Notes: a model not told the origin generated them from the letters alone. 64,000 nt of DNA from an uncultured Spirochaetaceae bacterium (GCA_944390725.1 CALXQU010000007.1:45005-109004), one strand, 5' to 3'. Shown: positions 41,850 to 50,500, counted from the stretch's first letter. Numbers and translations are program-made.

Positions 41850-43007
41850 TCAAAGCATCGATCTGAGGTCTTCCAGGGCTTCCTGGCTGATTTCCTCCCA
41901 AGGGAAGCGTACATCGGTGCGGCCGAAGGAGCCGTTGCCTGCCGCCTGGCGGTAGATGGGCTGCCTGAGCCTGAACTGCTCGATCATGCCTGCCGGCCTC
42001 AGGTCGTAGTGCCTGCCAATCCATTCGGCTATCTTCTCCTCGCTGATCCTGCCGGTACCGTATGTGGATACGGTCAGGGAGACAGGCTCCGCAACGCCGA
42101 TGGCATATGCTGCCTGGATCTCGCATTCGGAGGCGGCTCCTGCCGCCACGACTGTCTTGGCGATGTTCCTCAGCGCAAGCGATGCCGTCCTGTCCACCTT
42201 CGTGCAGTCCTTGCCCGAGAAGGCGCCGCCGCCATGATGGGCATAGCCGCCGTATGTGTCGACGATGATCTTCCTGCCTGTCAGGCCCGTGTCCGCAGCG
42301 GGCCCGCCATATACGAAGCGGCCTGTAGGATTGATGAAGTACTTCGTATCCTTATCGCACAGCTCTGCCGGGATGACGGGCTCGATGACATGCCTGCGGA
42401 TATCGTCCCTCAGCGTACCGAGCTCCACATCAGGGTCATGCTGTGCCGATACGACGATGGTATCGATCCTCTTCACCTTATCGCCATCGTATTCCACCGT
42501 CACCTGGCTCTTGCCATCCGGCCTGAGATAGGGCAGCGTGCCATCCTCCCTGGCCTTCTGCAGCTGCATCGAGAGCTTCCTCGCGAAGACGGCTGCTGCC
42601 GGCATGTATTCCTCGCCTTCGGCGGAAGCATAGCCGAACATCATGCCCTGGTCCCCTGCGCCGAGCGTATCCTTGTCGCTGTATGAACTGTCGACGCCCA
42701 TCGCGATATCAGGGGACTGCTCATGGATAGTGCAGGTAATCGTCGCGTTGTCATCGAATCCATATTCCGGCTTCGTGTAGCCGATTTCCCTGATTATGCG
42801 GCGCGCTACGGCTTCATAGTCGACCTTCGCCTTCGATGTGATCTCGCCCATTATATGCACTGCGCCCGGTTCCGCGATGACCTCGCATGCCGAACGCGAC
42901 ATCGGATCCTGGCGGAGCAGCTCGTCGAGTATACCATCTGCAATCTGGTCGCAGACCTTATCTGGATGTCCGATCGTGACGGACTCTGATGTGAATAGCC
43001 TTTTCAT
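41850..43007 (-). CDS. metK: S-adenosylmethionine synthetase
   Basis: Makes S-adenosylmethionine from methionine and ATP. It is 385 residues, the normal size. Signatures are ESVTIGHPDKVCDQIADGILD at the N-terminus, GAGDQGMMFGYA near residue 115 and GGGAFSGKDCTKVDR near residue 255 (the P-loop-like GGGAFS). ATG 43007 has no ribosome binding site and an AT-rich upstream region (TATATT nine bases before the ATG), so a very short leader is possible. It supplies the methylases and the methylthioadenosine that would feed the mtnA-like gene. Confidence 0.96.
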   Translation of the reverse strand: MKRLFTSESVTIGHPDKVCDQIADGILDELLRQDPMSRSACEVIAEPGAVHIMGEITSKAKVDYEAVARRIIREIGYTKPEYGFDDNATITCTIHEQSPDIAMGVDSSYSDKDTLGAGDQGMMFGYASAEGEEYMPAAAVFARKLSMQLQKAREDGTLPYLRPDGKSQVTVEYDGDKVKRIDTIVVSAQHDPDVELGTLRDDIRRHVIEPVIPAELCDKDTKYFINPTGRFVYGGPAADTGLTGRKIIVDTYGGYAHHGGGAFSGKDCTKVDRTASLALRNIAKTVVAAGAASECEIQAAYAIGVAEPVSLTVSTYGTGRISEEKIAEWIGRHYDLRPAGMIEQFRLRQPIYRQAAGNGSFGRTDVRFPWEEISQEALEDLRSML

Positions 43008-43069
43008 GATAATAGAAATATAACCCTATAAACGGTTTTTAGGTAGTGGGTGCCGGAAGGCCTCCGCAG

Positions 43070-43606
43070 CTAGGGGATTAGGTTGCCCTGCATCGTCTTC
43101 GAGATAGGAGCCAGGCCTGATACGGATGCTTTGAGATTGTCCAGGATCTCCGCTTCCGGCATCGCGATAGGCTCGCTGAGCCATCGGTAGATTGCTGCTA
43201 CCATGCCGTCGGCGATGAGCGAGAGCGGCTGCATGGACTCTTCCGTGTGCGGGAAGGAGCCGATGATGAATCCACGCAGGGCCCTGCTGAAGTGCGTATG
43301 CGCTATGCGGTCCGGGGATTCCTGCCCCATGATCATATAGAGCTTCCTGTTCCTGCGCAGATGCGAAAGCAGCAGGCCGATGCGTTCCCAGCCGGCTGCG
43401 TGGCCGGGGATGTCAGCTCCGGAGAGATCCGAGAGCAGCATGAAGGAGAGCAGTTCGCCCTTGGAGCGGAAATGGCTGTAGAACGTCCTCGGGGTCACGC
43501 CGGCTTCCTTCGCTATCTCCCGTACGGTGACCGAATCGTATGCCTTGCCCCTCAGTATCCTCTGGAAAGCCCCTGCTATGCGTGCCTGCGTCCCATTCCC
43601 GTCCAT
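43070..43606 (-). CDS. TetR family transcriptional regulator
   Basis: A 178-residue repressor-type protein. The N-terminal helix-turn-helix is VREIAKEAGVTPRTFYSHFRSKGELL (residues ~28-53), and the C-terminal ligand domain is variable. ATG 43606 has TACAAT ending six bases upstream. It is divergent from the threonine ammonia-lyase gene, with 69 bases between the starts, so it may regulate that gene or itself. The ligand is unknown. Confidence 0.88.
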   Translation of the reverse strand: MDGNGTQARIAGAFQRILRGKAYDSVTVREIAKEAGVTPRTFYSHFRSKGELLSFMLLSDLSGADIPGHAAGWERIGLLLSHLRRNRKLYMIMGQESPDRIAHTHFSRALRGFIIGSFPHTEESMQPLSLIADGMVAAIYRWLSEPIAMPEAEILDNLKASVSGLAPISKTMQGNLIP

Positions 43607-43612
43607 ATGCGG

Positions 43613-43618
43613 ATTGTA
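43613..43618 (-). promoter_or_regulatory. -10 box of the leaderless tetR gene
   Basis: On the complement TACAAT is followed by six bases and ATG (43604-43606). Confidence 0.55.
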
Positions 43619-43640
43619 GCAGGTATGCAGGCCGCATGCA

Positions 43641-43669
43641 TTGATATGGAAGGTCTCTGGCGGTAATAT
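43641..43669 (+). promoter_or_regulatory. Promoter of the leaderless threonine ammonia-lyase gene
   Basis: TTGATA (43641-43646), 17 bases, then TAATAT (43664-43669), which ends six bases before the ATG at 43676. Confidence 0.6.
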
Positions 43670-43675
43670 CCGAAT

Positions 43676-44881
43676 ATGTTGACGCTGGATACAGTTTATC
43701 AGGCATCGTTCGTGCTCAGGCAGGTCGCGCGCCTTACCGACCTGATCAGGGCGCCGAAGATGTTCCCGGACAATGAAGTCTACCTCAAGACGGAGAATCT
43801 GCAGATTACCGGCTCGTTCAAGGTGAGGGGCGCATATTACAAGATCTCGAAGCTTTCACCAGAGCAGAAGGCAAAGGGTGTCATCGCCTGCAGCGCAGGC
43901 AACCATGCCCAGGGAGTCGCCCTCGCGGCATCAAGGCAGGGCATCGATTCCCTTATCTGCCTTCCTGAGGGCGCGCCGATCTCCAAGGTCGAGGCTACCC
44001 GCGGCTATGGTGCCAGGATCGAGCTGGTCAAGGGCGTATATGACGATGCCTATAACCGTGCCATGGAGATAATGGAGGAGTCCGGCAGGACGATGATCCA
44101 TCCATTCGATGATGAGGATGTCATCGCAGGGCAGGGGAGCATCGGCCTGGAGATCCTGCAGCAGCTTCCTGATGTGGATAATATCGTGGTGCCGATCGGC
44201 GGAGGCGGGCTGATTGCAGGCGTTGCCTTCACCGCCAAGATGCTGAAGCCTTCGGTGAAGGTCTTCGGCGTGCAGGCCTCGGGCGCCGCCTCGATGTTCA
44301 ATTCCTATGAGCATCATCATATCGAGGAGCTGCAGAGCGTGAGCACGATTGCGGACGGCATTGCGGTCAAGTGCCCTGGCGCAATTACCTTCCCCCTGGT
44401 GGAGAAGTATGTCGATGACGTGATTACCGTGACGGATGATGAGATCGCGGTGGCTATACTGGATCTGATGGAGAAGCAGAAGCTCGTTTCTGAGGGAGCC
44501 GGGGCTGTGGCTGTGGCGGCAGCGCTTTCCGGCAAGCTCGATATCTCGAAGGGCAAGACGGTGCTCCTCGTCTCCGGAGGCAATATCGACGTGACGGTCC
44601 TCTCAAGGGTCATCAACAGGGCGCTCATCCGCGAGGGAAGGCTTGCCGACATCACGGTCGAGCTGCTGGACAAGCCAGGGCAGCTTGTCGAGGTCTCCTC
44701 GATAATCGCTTCCCTTGGCGCCAATGTCATCGGTGTCTTCCATGATAAGAACGGAAACGAGAAGACGCTTAACAACTGCACCCTCCGCGTGACGATGGAG
44801 ACGAGGGACCATGCCCATGTCTCCGAGATAAAGAAGGCGCTCTCCGCAAGGGGCTTCCAGTTCGTCGGTGAGCCTAGATGA
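43676..44881 (+). CDS. Threonine ammonia-lyase with ACT domain
   Basis: A 401-residue PLP enzyme that deaminates threonine to 2-oxobutanoate. The PLP lysine is in ITGSFKVRGAYYKI near residue 48, and the phosphate-binding loop is PIGGGGLIAG near residue 185. The last ~75 residues (ITVELLDKPGQLVEVSSIIASLG) are a single ACT domain. This size fits the catabolic/TdcB-like or short IlvA class. It overlaps the next gene by four bases (ATGA). Confidence 0.92.
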   Translation: MLTLDTVYQASFVLRQVARLTDLIRAPKMFPDNEVYLKTENLQITGSFKVRGAYYKISKLSPEQKAKGVIACSAGNHAQGVALAASRQGIDSLICLPEGAPISKVEATRGYGARIELVKGVYDDAYNRAMEIMEESGRTMIHPFDDEDVIAGQGSIGLEILQQLPDVDNIVVPIGGGGLIAGVAFTAKMLKPSVKVFGVQASGAASMFNSYEHHHIEELQSVSTIADGIAVKCPGAITFPLVEKYVDDVITVTDDEIAVAILDLMEKQKLVSEGAGAVAVAAALSGKLDISKGKTVLLVSGGNIDVTVLSRVINRALIREGRLADITVELLDKPGQLVEVSSIIASLGANVIGVFHDKNGNEKTLNNCTLRVTMETRDHAHVSEIKKALSARGFQFVGEPR

Positions 44882-45687
44882 TATTCTTCTTCGATATCGA
44901 CGGCACCCTGATGCCATTCGGCAAGGATATCCCGGCAAGCGCCGCGGAAGCCATCCATAGGCTGCGGGCCGATGGCCATAAGGCATTCCTCGCCACAGGC
45001 AGGAGCCCCTCGGAGGTCAGCAGCAAGGTCCGCTCGATAGGCTTCGATGGGGCTGTGTACTCATCCGGGGCCGTCGTGGAGATTGATGGGAAGTTCGTCT
45101 TCCACCGCGTATGGACTAAGGAGGAGTACGGTCTGGCCCTTGCGTATTTCGCATCTAGGGGCTTCCCCCTCATCCTGCAGTCGGACAGCGGCACCTACCT
45201 GACGGAGAAGACAAAGGATTACTGGTACAGCCTGCTTCTTGAGCATGTCGGCAGGATCGTGCAGGTCCCCGGGCTGCAGATCATAGATGGCTATCCCGAG
45301 GAGATCGAGCTGAACAAGATGCTCTATATCGGAGGCCCGCTGGAGCTTGTCCGCAGCGACCTTGCGCCTCATCTCCAGGTTGTCGCCAATACCGTAGGGC
45401 TCGCTCCCGATATGATGGGCGAGGTGATGCTGCCTGGCATCACGAAGGCGACTGGCATCGATGAGGCGCTCAGGGCGCTAGGCATGGACCTCTCCGAGTC
45501 CATAGCGATAGGCGATGGCGCCAATGATGTCGAGATGGTAGAGCATGCAGGGCTTGGCATAGCAATGGGCAATTCATCGCCGGACCTGCTTGCGGTCGCC
45601 GATTACGTGACCGATGATGTGGAGGCTGACGGGCTGGCGAAGGCGATTGCCTATGCCCTCTCTAGATCCAGCAGAAGCAGAACCTGA
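44878..45687 (+). CDS. HAD-superfamily (Cof-type) phosphatase
   Basis: A 269-residue HAD hydrolase of the Cof/YidA subgroup that dephosphorylates sugar phosphates or nucleotides. Motif I is FFDIDGTLMPF at residues 3-13, motif II ATGRSPSEV, and motif IV GDGANDVEMVEHAGLGIAMGN near residue 205. ATG 44878 overlaps the previous stop. Its end overlaps the converging J-protein gene by 26 bases. Confidence 0.9.
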   Translation: MIFFFDIDGTLMPFGKDIPASAAEAIHRLRADGHKAFLATGRSPSEVSSKVRSIGFDGAVYSSGAVVEIDGKFVFHRVWTKEEYGLALAYFASRGFPLILQSDSGTYLTEKTKDYWYSLLLEHVGRIVQVPGLQIIDGYPEEIELNKMLYIGGPLELVRSDLAPHLQVVANTVGLAPDMMGEVMLPGITKATGIDEALRALGMDLSESIAIGDGANDVEMVEHAGLGIAMGNSSPDLLAVADYVTDDVEADGLAKAIAYALSRSSRSRT

Positions 45688-46261
45688 AGAAAGCCATCAT
45701 CATGCAGAGATTGAGGCAGAATCCGCCCATGCTGCCGGCAGGGCGCCCATAGGTGCCTGTGTAGGCCGTGTACTGCTGCCTCTGTCCCGTTATCCTGTTC
45801 CTGAAGGCCATGTACTGCATGCTGTTCGGGTCGCGGCGGATTGCCTCGTCGATATCGCTGATAGCACCCTGCGTATCCCCCAGGAAGTACTTGGCATATG
45901 ATGAGAGATAATACCACCTTGCCGTACGCTTCTCTGCCGGGATGGCACTGAGCGCATTGAGGGCTTCCCTGTAGCGCCTGGCATTGATATAGCTGATGGC
46001 AGCTCCCAGCTCTATCGGCTCGCCGCTGTCCCCGCCGTATCCATATGATGAGGAGGAAGAGTATCCCCCATAAGAAGAGCTTTCGCGGTGGTTGATGATC
46101 TGGTCATATGCAGCATTGATCTCCTGCATCCTGCGTGCAGCCTCAGGGCTGTTGCCTGCGACATCGGGATGATACTTCTTCGCCAGCGTCTTATAGGCTT
46201 TCTTCACCTCATCCGCGCTTGCTCCGGGCTGGAGCCCAAGCACGCTCCATGGATCCGTCAT
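45662..46261 (-). CDS. J-domain protein with TPR-like and cysteine-rich tail
   Basis: A 199-residue DnaJ-like co-chaperone. The N-terminal J domain has the HPD triad in KKYHPDVAGN (needed to stimulate DnaK). It is followed by a Ser/Gly/Tyr-rich linker, a short helical TPR-like part (YREALNALSAIPAEKRTARWYY) and an unusual hydrophobic, cysteine-rich C-terminus (GGFCLNLCMMMAFFRFCFCWI) that may sit in the membrane. It overlaps the upstream DUF5685 gene by four bases and is third in a three-gene operon. Confidence 0.85.
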   Translation of the reverse strand: MTDPWSVLGLQPGASADEVKKAYKTLAKKYHPDVAGNSPEAARRMQEINAAYDQIINHRESSSYGGYSSSSSYGYGGDSGEPIELGAAISYINARRYREALNALSAIPAEKRTARWYYLSSYAKYFLGDTQGAISDIDEAIRRDPNSMQYMAFRNRITGQRQQYTAYTGTYGRPAGSMGGFCLNLCMMMAFFRFCFCWI

Positions 46262-47067
46262 TTCCCTTTTCCCTTCCTATGCTCGCCGTGGAGCCAGATT
46301 CCACTGTACAGGACATTGCGCAGAATTGAAATATGCTCATCAAGGGGAAGGCGCTCAAAAGCCGCTGATGCATCCGCTGCTGCCGAAAGCAGCATCTCCT
46401 TCGCATCGTCCCAGCAGGCATCCGGCCCCAGCGGGTTGAAGAGCCCTTTCCTGGCATCCTTCTTCCTGTCGCACCAGGCATCCATGAGGTAGATGAACCT
46501 GCCCAGTCCGTATCCCAGCGCACGCATGTCGTCGCGGAAGAATGACGAGTCATCCATGACGAATATCTCGCCGATGATGGTCCCTGAATGCCTCGAGAGC
46601 AGTTCCGCATCATGCGTACCGGCCTTCTCGTCCTCCATGAGGAGCTTCAGCCCGCGCTCGGCTGCCGATGCCTGCCTCGGATATTCATCCCGCAGCCTGC
46701 CTATGTATGGCTCAGCCTTCCGCAGCACCGCCTTGCCCTTTCCTTCATCAGCTTCGTCGTCGATGGCGGAGAAGTAGGCGAGGAGCATCTGCATGTCTGC
46801 CGCATAGCCTGTGCAGGACGTGGTGATATACAGATGCTCCTTGATGGGGCTTGTCGCGCAGCGCTCCGTGCCGCGGTGCTCCTCCGCGTCATTGAGGTCG
46901 GAGAGGAGCATCTCCAGGAACGTCATGTCATAGGAGAGCAGGGAAGTCCCCGCAGTGCCATAGCGTTCCTTCAGCACATGGCAGAGGCCGCAGTAGTGGG
47001 CCTTGTAGCAGGCCTTCTCCTCTTTCGACATATTGGCTATGTCAGCAGTGACGTATCCGAACATCAT
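46258..47067 (-). CDS. DUF5685 family protein
   Basis: A 269-residue mostly helical protein of the DUF5685 family, function unknown. The N-terminus MMFGYVTADIANMSKEEKACYKAHYCGLCHVLK contains a CxxxxxxCGLC-type cysteine cluster that could bind metal, and a helical middle with YLMDAWCDRKKDARKGLFNP follows. The ATG at 47067 overlaps the stop of the zinc-ribbon gene (ATGA); ATG 47064 is the alternative. It is flanked by a zinc-ribbon membrane protein and a J-protein, so a role in membrane protein quality control is possible (inference). Confidence 0.8.
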   Translation of the reverse strand: MMFGYVTADIANMSKEEKACYKAHYCGLCHVLKERYGTAGTSLLSYDMTFLEMLLSDLNDAEEHRGTERCATSPIKEHLYITTSCTGYAADMQMLLAYFSAIDDEADEGKGKAVLRKAEPYIGRLRDEYPRQASAAERGLKLLMEDEKAGTHDAELLSRHSGTIIGEIFVMDDSSFFRDDMRALGYGLGRFIYLMDAWCDRKKDARKGLFNPLGPDACWDDAKEMLLSAAADASAAFERLPLDEHISILRNVLYSGIWLHGEHRKGKGK

Positions 47068-47438
47068 GTCCTCTTCACGAACTGATGCCCACACTTCGGG
47101 CATGTTATCCTGATCTTGCCCTTGCCTTTCGGCACGCGGCATTCCGTCCTGCATTCAGGGCATCTGTAATATCTGTATCCAGGCTCCTCATGCTTCTCCT
47201 TCCCCTTGCGCCTGAACAGGGAGAGGAATACCTCGTTCTCATAGCGCCTGCGCGCGACATTGCGGCTCATCATCCTGAAGAAGGCGATGCCTGCAGCCGC
47301 CAGCGCTGCTATGCTGAGCACGGCCCGGACGGCATCCTCGCTTACGGAAGCCGCCACTGCTATGACCAGTGCTGCCGCCGTGAGGAAGGCCGACAGGGCA
47401 TCAGTGCCGTTGCGGCCTGAATAGAAACCATTTGCCAT
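47064..47438 (-). CDS. Membrane protein with C-terminal zinc ribbon
   Basis: A 124-residue protein. Two hydrophobic segments cover about residues 14-55. A basic linker follows, then a zinc ribbon with CPEC near residue 93 and CPKC near residue 113. It is the first gene of the operon with DUF5685 and the J-protein. The promoter TTGACA-17-GATATT ends six bases before the ATG at 47438, a textbook leaderless arrangement. Confidence 0.8.
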   Translation of the reverse strand: MANGFYSGRNGTDALSAFLTAAALVIAVAASVSEDAVRAVLSIAALAAAGIAFFRMMSRNVARRRYENEVFLSLFRRKGKEKHEEPGYRYYRCPECRTECRVPKGKGKIRITCPKCGHQFVKRT

Positions 47439-47444
47439 AACATG

Positions 47445-47473
47445 AATATCCTAACAGATAGCGATATTGTCAA
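47445..47473 (-). promoter_or_regulatory. Promoter of the zinc-ribbon/DUF5685/J-protein operon
   Basis: On the complement TTGACA (47468-47473), 17 bases, GATATT (47445-47450), then six bases to the ATG. Its -35 overlaps the divergent -35 at 47467-47472. Confidence 0.65.
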
Positions 47474-47495
47474 ATGCAGCGGAGAGTGCTATCTA
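47467..47495 (+). promoter_or_regulatory. Promoter of the glycerophosphodiesterase gene
   Basis: TTGTCA (47467-47472), 17 bases, TATCTA (47490-47495), six bases, ATG 47502. The -10 is imperfect. Confidence 0.45.
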
Positions 47496-47501
47496 GGATT
47501 C

Positions 47502-48230
47502 ATGGATATTATTGCGCACCGCGGATTGAGCGGTATCTATCCGGAGAACACCATGCTTGCCTTCTCCAAGGCGGTGGAAGCCGGGGCCGATGGCATCGAG
47601 CTCGATGTCCATCTCTCCTCTGACGGGGAAGTCATGATCATCCATGACGAGAGCCTGAAGCGCACCGCCGGGATCGACAGGCCCGTATCCTCGATGACGC
47701 GCAGCGAGCTTGAGCGCACGAATGCCGGGAAGACCCGTGATGACAGCTTCGGCCTGACGCCTATCCCGTCCCTGGAGGAGTATCTCTCATTCATAAAGGA
47801 TACCGGGCTCTATACGAATATCGAGCTCAAGACCGCGCCTGTCTATTATCCTGGCATCGAGGAGAAGACCCTTGCCCTCGTGAGGCGCTTCTCCCTTGAG
47901 GACCGTATCATCTTCTCATCCTTCAACTGGCTCTCGGTCCTGTATATGAAGCGCCTTGCCCCGGGAATCCCTGCCGGCCTGCTGATTTCCCAGCCGAGGA
48001 TAGCGAATATCGGCAGGGAGATGAGGGATGCGGGCATCGAATGCTATCATCCCGATTATCCCATCCTTTCCGATGAGGCTGTCGCCGAGCTCCATGATAA
48101 TGGCATCCGCATCAATGTCTGGACTGTCGATGGCGAGGATGATATGAGGCAGTGCCAGAGCTGGGGCATCGAGGGCCTGATAACAAACAGGGCAGATAGG
48201 GCGGTATCGCTTTTCAGGAGCAGGGTATGA
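47502..48230 (+). CDS. Glycerophosphodiester phosphodiesterase
   Basis: A 242-residue cytoplasmic GDPD that hydrolyses glycerophosphodiesters to glycerol 3-phosphate and an alcohol. Active-site motifs are IIAHRGLSGIYPENTMLAF at the N-terminus, GIELDVHLSSDGEVMIIHDESL (metal Glu/Asp and catalytic His) and INVWTVDGEDDM near the end. There is no signal peptide. The start at 47502 is where homology begins; the longer upstream frame is not needed. It overlaps cysK by four bases. Confidence 0.93.
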   Translation: MDIIAHRGLSGIYPENTMLAFSKAVEAGADGIELDVHLSSDGEVMIIHDESLKRTAGIDRPVSSMTRSELERTNAGKTRDDSFGLTPIPSLEEYLSFIKDTGLYTNIELKTAPVYYPGIEEKTLALVRRFSLEDRIIFSSFNWLSVLYMKRLAPGIPAGLLISQPRIANIGREMRDAGIECYHPDYPILSDEAVAELHDNGIRINVWTVDGEDDMRQCQSWGIEGLITNRADRAVSLFRSRV

Positions 48231-49144
48231 TCATCAGTTCCATCGAAGGGCTTATCGGGCATACGCCGCTTTTCGAGCCCAGGAAGCTTGCTGCGGAGCT
48301 TGGCCTCAGGGGCCGTCTCCTCCTCAAGCTTGAATGCTGCAATCCCACAGGCTCTGCCAAGGACAGGGCTGCGCTCTATATCATCGAGGATGCGGTACGG
48401 ACAGGCAGGCTCGCCGAAGGCGGCACTATCATCGAGCCTACTTCAGGCAATACCGGCATCGGCCTTGCCGCAATCGGCGCAGCCAGGGGATTCCATGTGA
48501 TCATCGTCATGCCTGATACCATGTCAGAGGAGAGGCGGCGGATGATGAAGGCCTATGGAGCTGAGCTTGTCCTCACCGACGGCAGGCTGGGCATGAAGGG
48601 AGCTATCGCGAAGGCCGAGGAGCTCCGCTCATCGATTCCCGGCTCCATAATCGGCGGGCAGTTCAGCAACAAGGCCAATGCAGAGGCCCATTACCGTACG
48701 ACCGGACCTGAGATCTGGGAGGATGCGGAAGGGCATGTCGACGTATTCGTCGCAGGAGTGGGGACCGGCGGCACGATAACCGGCGCAGGACGCTATCTCA
48801 GGGAGGTGAATCCCGCTATCCATATCATCGCGGTGGAGCCTGCTGATTCCCCTGTGCTTTCCGGAGGCAGCCCGGGGCCTCATGCAATCCAGGGAATAGG
48901 CGCGGGCTTCGTGCCGTCGCTGCTCGATACATCGGTATATGATGAGGTCAGGACGGCAGGGAAGGATGAGGCATTCCATATGGCCAGGCTGCTGGCACGG
49001 AAGGAAGGCATCTTCTGCGGGATCAGCTCGGGCGCGGCCCTCGCAAAGGCCGTTGAAGCCGCTGCGGATGCAGAAGGGGAGACGGTCGTCGCCGTCCTTC
49101 CCGATTCCGGTGACCGCTATCTCTCAGGGGAGCTCTTTGCCTGA
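48227..49144 (+). CDS. cysK: Cysteine synthase (O-acetylserine sulfhydrylase)
   Basis: A 305-residue PLP enzyme that makes cysteine from O-acetylserine and sulfide. The PLP lysine is in NPTGSAKDRAALYI near residue 43, the asparagine loop is EPTSGNTGIGLA, and the phosphate-binding loop is VGTGGTITGAGRYL near residue 178. The motif reads NPTGSAKDR where most CysK have NPGGSVKDR. ATG 48227 overlaps the previous stop. Confidence 0.92.
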   Translation: MIISSIEGLIGHTPLFEPRKLAAELGLRGRLLLKLECCNPTGSAKDRAALYIIEDAVRTGRLAEGGTIIEPTSGNTGIGLAAIGAARGFHVIIVMPDTMSEERRRMMKAYGAELVLTDGRLGMKGAIAKAEELRSSIPGSIIGGQFSNKANAEAHYRTTGPEIWEDAEGHVDVFVAGVGTGGTITGAGRYLREVNPAIHIIAVEPADSPVLSGGSPGPHAIQGIGAGFVPSLLDTSVYDEVRTAGKDEAFHMARLLARKEGIFCGISSGAALAKAVEAAADAEGETVVAVLPDSGDRYLSGELFA

Positions 49145-49151
49145 GCGGCTG

Positions 49152-49180
49152 TTGACTTGATGCAATCTGAGAATTATTCT
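49152..49180 (+). promoter_or_regulatory. Promoter of the zur-znu operon
   Basis: TTGACT (49152-49157), 17 bases, TATTCT (49175-49180), ten bases before the ATG at 49191, which leaves at most a three-base leader. Confidence 0.6.
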
Positions 49181-49182
49181 CA
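49168..49182. promoter_or_regulatory. Fur/Zur-type operator (7-1-7 palindrome)
   Basis: TGAGAAT-T-ATTCTCA is a perfect 7-1-7 inverted repeat with the layout of Fur-family boxes, and it covers the -10 of the operon that starts with a Fur-family gene. Autoregulation by metal-bound repressor is expected. Confidence 0.75.
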
Positions 49183-49190
49183 TATTCGCT

Positions 49191-49577
49191 ATGAGCTACA
49201 GGACCAGGCAGAGAGAAGCCGTACTCGCGTTCTTCCGTGACCATGCCGATACGGGCTATACGCCGGCCGAGGTTGCCGGCAGCATCAGCGGGGTATCGAA
49301 GGCGACGGTATACAGGATGGTTTCCCATCTTTCTGAGGATGGGTGGCTTATGAAGGTGCAGGGCCGGGGCAGAAGCACGGCATACCAGTATTCGGATCCC
49401 TCTACGTGTCCCCATCATATGCATATCGTATGCATGGCCTGCGGCAGCACGTTCCATCTCGGCAGCAGCATCAGCGATATGCTGCGCCAGTCGGTATACG
49501 ATGCCTGCGGCTATGAGGTGCTCAATGCATCCGTGCTGAAGGGGATCTGTCCCTCCTGCAGGGGGAAAGGCAGATGA
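49191..49577 (+). CDS. zur: Fur-family metalloregulator, probably Zur
   Basis: A 128-residue repressor. The winged helix contains ATVYRMVSHLSEDGWL near residue 40, the metal/dimer site CPHHMHIVCMACG is near residues 65-77, and the structural zinc pair ends as CPSC near the C-terminus. It is first in an operon with a zinc-type ABC importer and sits behind a Fur-type box, so zinc is the most likely effector. Its stop overlaps the binding-protein start (ATGA). Confidence 0.85.
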   Translation: MSYRTRQREAVLAFFRDHADTGYTPAEVAGSISGVSKATVYRMVSHLSEDGWLMKVQGRGRSTAYQYSDPSTCPHHMHIVCMACGSTFHLGSSISDMLRQSVYDACGYEVLNASVLKGICPSCRGKGR

Positions 49578-50500
49578 GGAAGCTCCTTCCTGTCCTGCTG
49601 GCTGCGCTGATGATAGCCTCATGCTCTTCCGATAGCGTATCATCCGGTTTCTCGGTGGTCGCGATCGGTTTCCCGTCATATGATGCGGCGAGGGCTGTCA
49701 TGAAGGGAGCCGGGGAGCCGTATATGCTGCTTCCTCCGGGCGTTGACACGCACAGCTATGACCCAAATCCGAAGGATATGATGATGGTCGCCGAAGCGGA
49801 TTTCGTCGTCTTCGCCGGTAGCCATTCTGATGCCTGGGTCCTGTCCATACTGGATTCGCTTGAGGACCCGCCTGCCTCATTTGCGCTTACGGACCAGGTG
49901 CCGCTCCTGTCAGAAGAGCTCGTGGAAGGCATGGAGCATGGCCATGCCGGGCATGGTCATGGCGGGGAGCACTCCATTGACGAGCATGTCTGGACCAGCA
50001 TCGCGAATGAGATAACGATCGTCTCCAGGCTGGCTGATGAGCTTTCCCTGCTCGATGAGGGTAACAGCGCCTTATACAGGGCCAATGCGGAAGCATATGC
50101 GGAGGAGCTTGGCAGCATCGATGCGGAAATACGGGATATCGTCGCCTCATCCAGGCTCGATACGCTTATCTTCGCCTCGCGCTTTCCACTTCTTTATTTC
50201 GTGGAGGAATACGGGCTCGGGTATTATGCGGCATTCCCCGGCTGCGCGGAGGAGACGGAGCCAAGCGCGCGTACCGTGGCCTTCCTGATTGATAAGGCCG
50301 AGGAGCTTGGCTGCAGGTATGTGCTGAATATAGAGTTCTCTTCGCCATCCATAGCCCGGACGATAGCGGATGAGGCAGGCTGCTCGGTGCTTGTCTTCTA
50401 TTCGATGCATAATATCAGCGCGGTGGATTTCGCTGCCGGCGAGACATATGCCACGCTGATGAGGAGGAATGCCGGGGTCCTCAGGGAGGCGCTCTCATGA
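49574..50500 (+). CDS. znuA: Zinc/manganese-binding lipoprotein of an ABC importer (ZnuA-like)
   Basis: A 308-residue cluster A-I metal-binding protein. The signal peptide MRKLLPVLLAALMIASC ends at a lipobox cysteine (residue 17). Metal-site histidines are in VDTHSYDPNP and IDEHVWTS. A histidine-rich loop, MEHGHAGHGHGGEHS (near residues 118-132), is characteristic of zinc-specific ZnuA proteins. It overlaps the upstream regulator and the downstream ATPase by four bases each. Confidence 0.9.
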   Translation: MRKLLPVLLAALMIASCSSDSVSSGFSVVAIGFPSYDAARAVMKGAGEPYMLLPPGVDTHSYDPNPKDMMMVAEADFVVFAGSHSDAWVLSILDSLEDPPASFALTDQVPLLSEELVEGMEHGHAGHGHGGEHSIDEHVWTSIANEITIVSRLADELSLLDEGNSALYRANAEAYAEELGSIDAEIRDIVASSRLDTLIFASRFPLLYFVEEYGLGYYAAFPGCAEETEPSARTVAFLIDKAEELGCRYVLNIEFSSPSIARTIADEAGCSVLVFYSMHNISAVDFAAGETYATLMRRNAGVLREALS

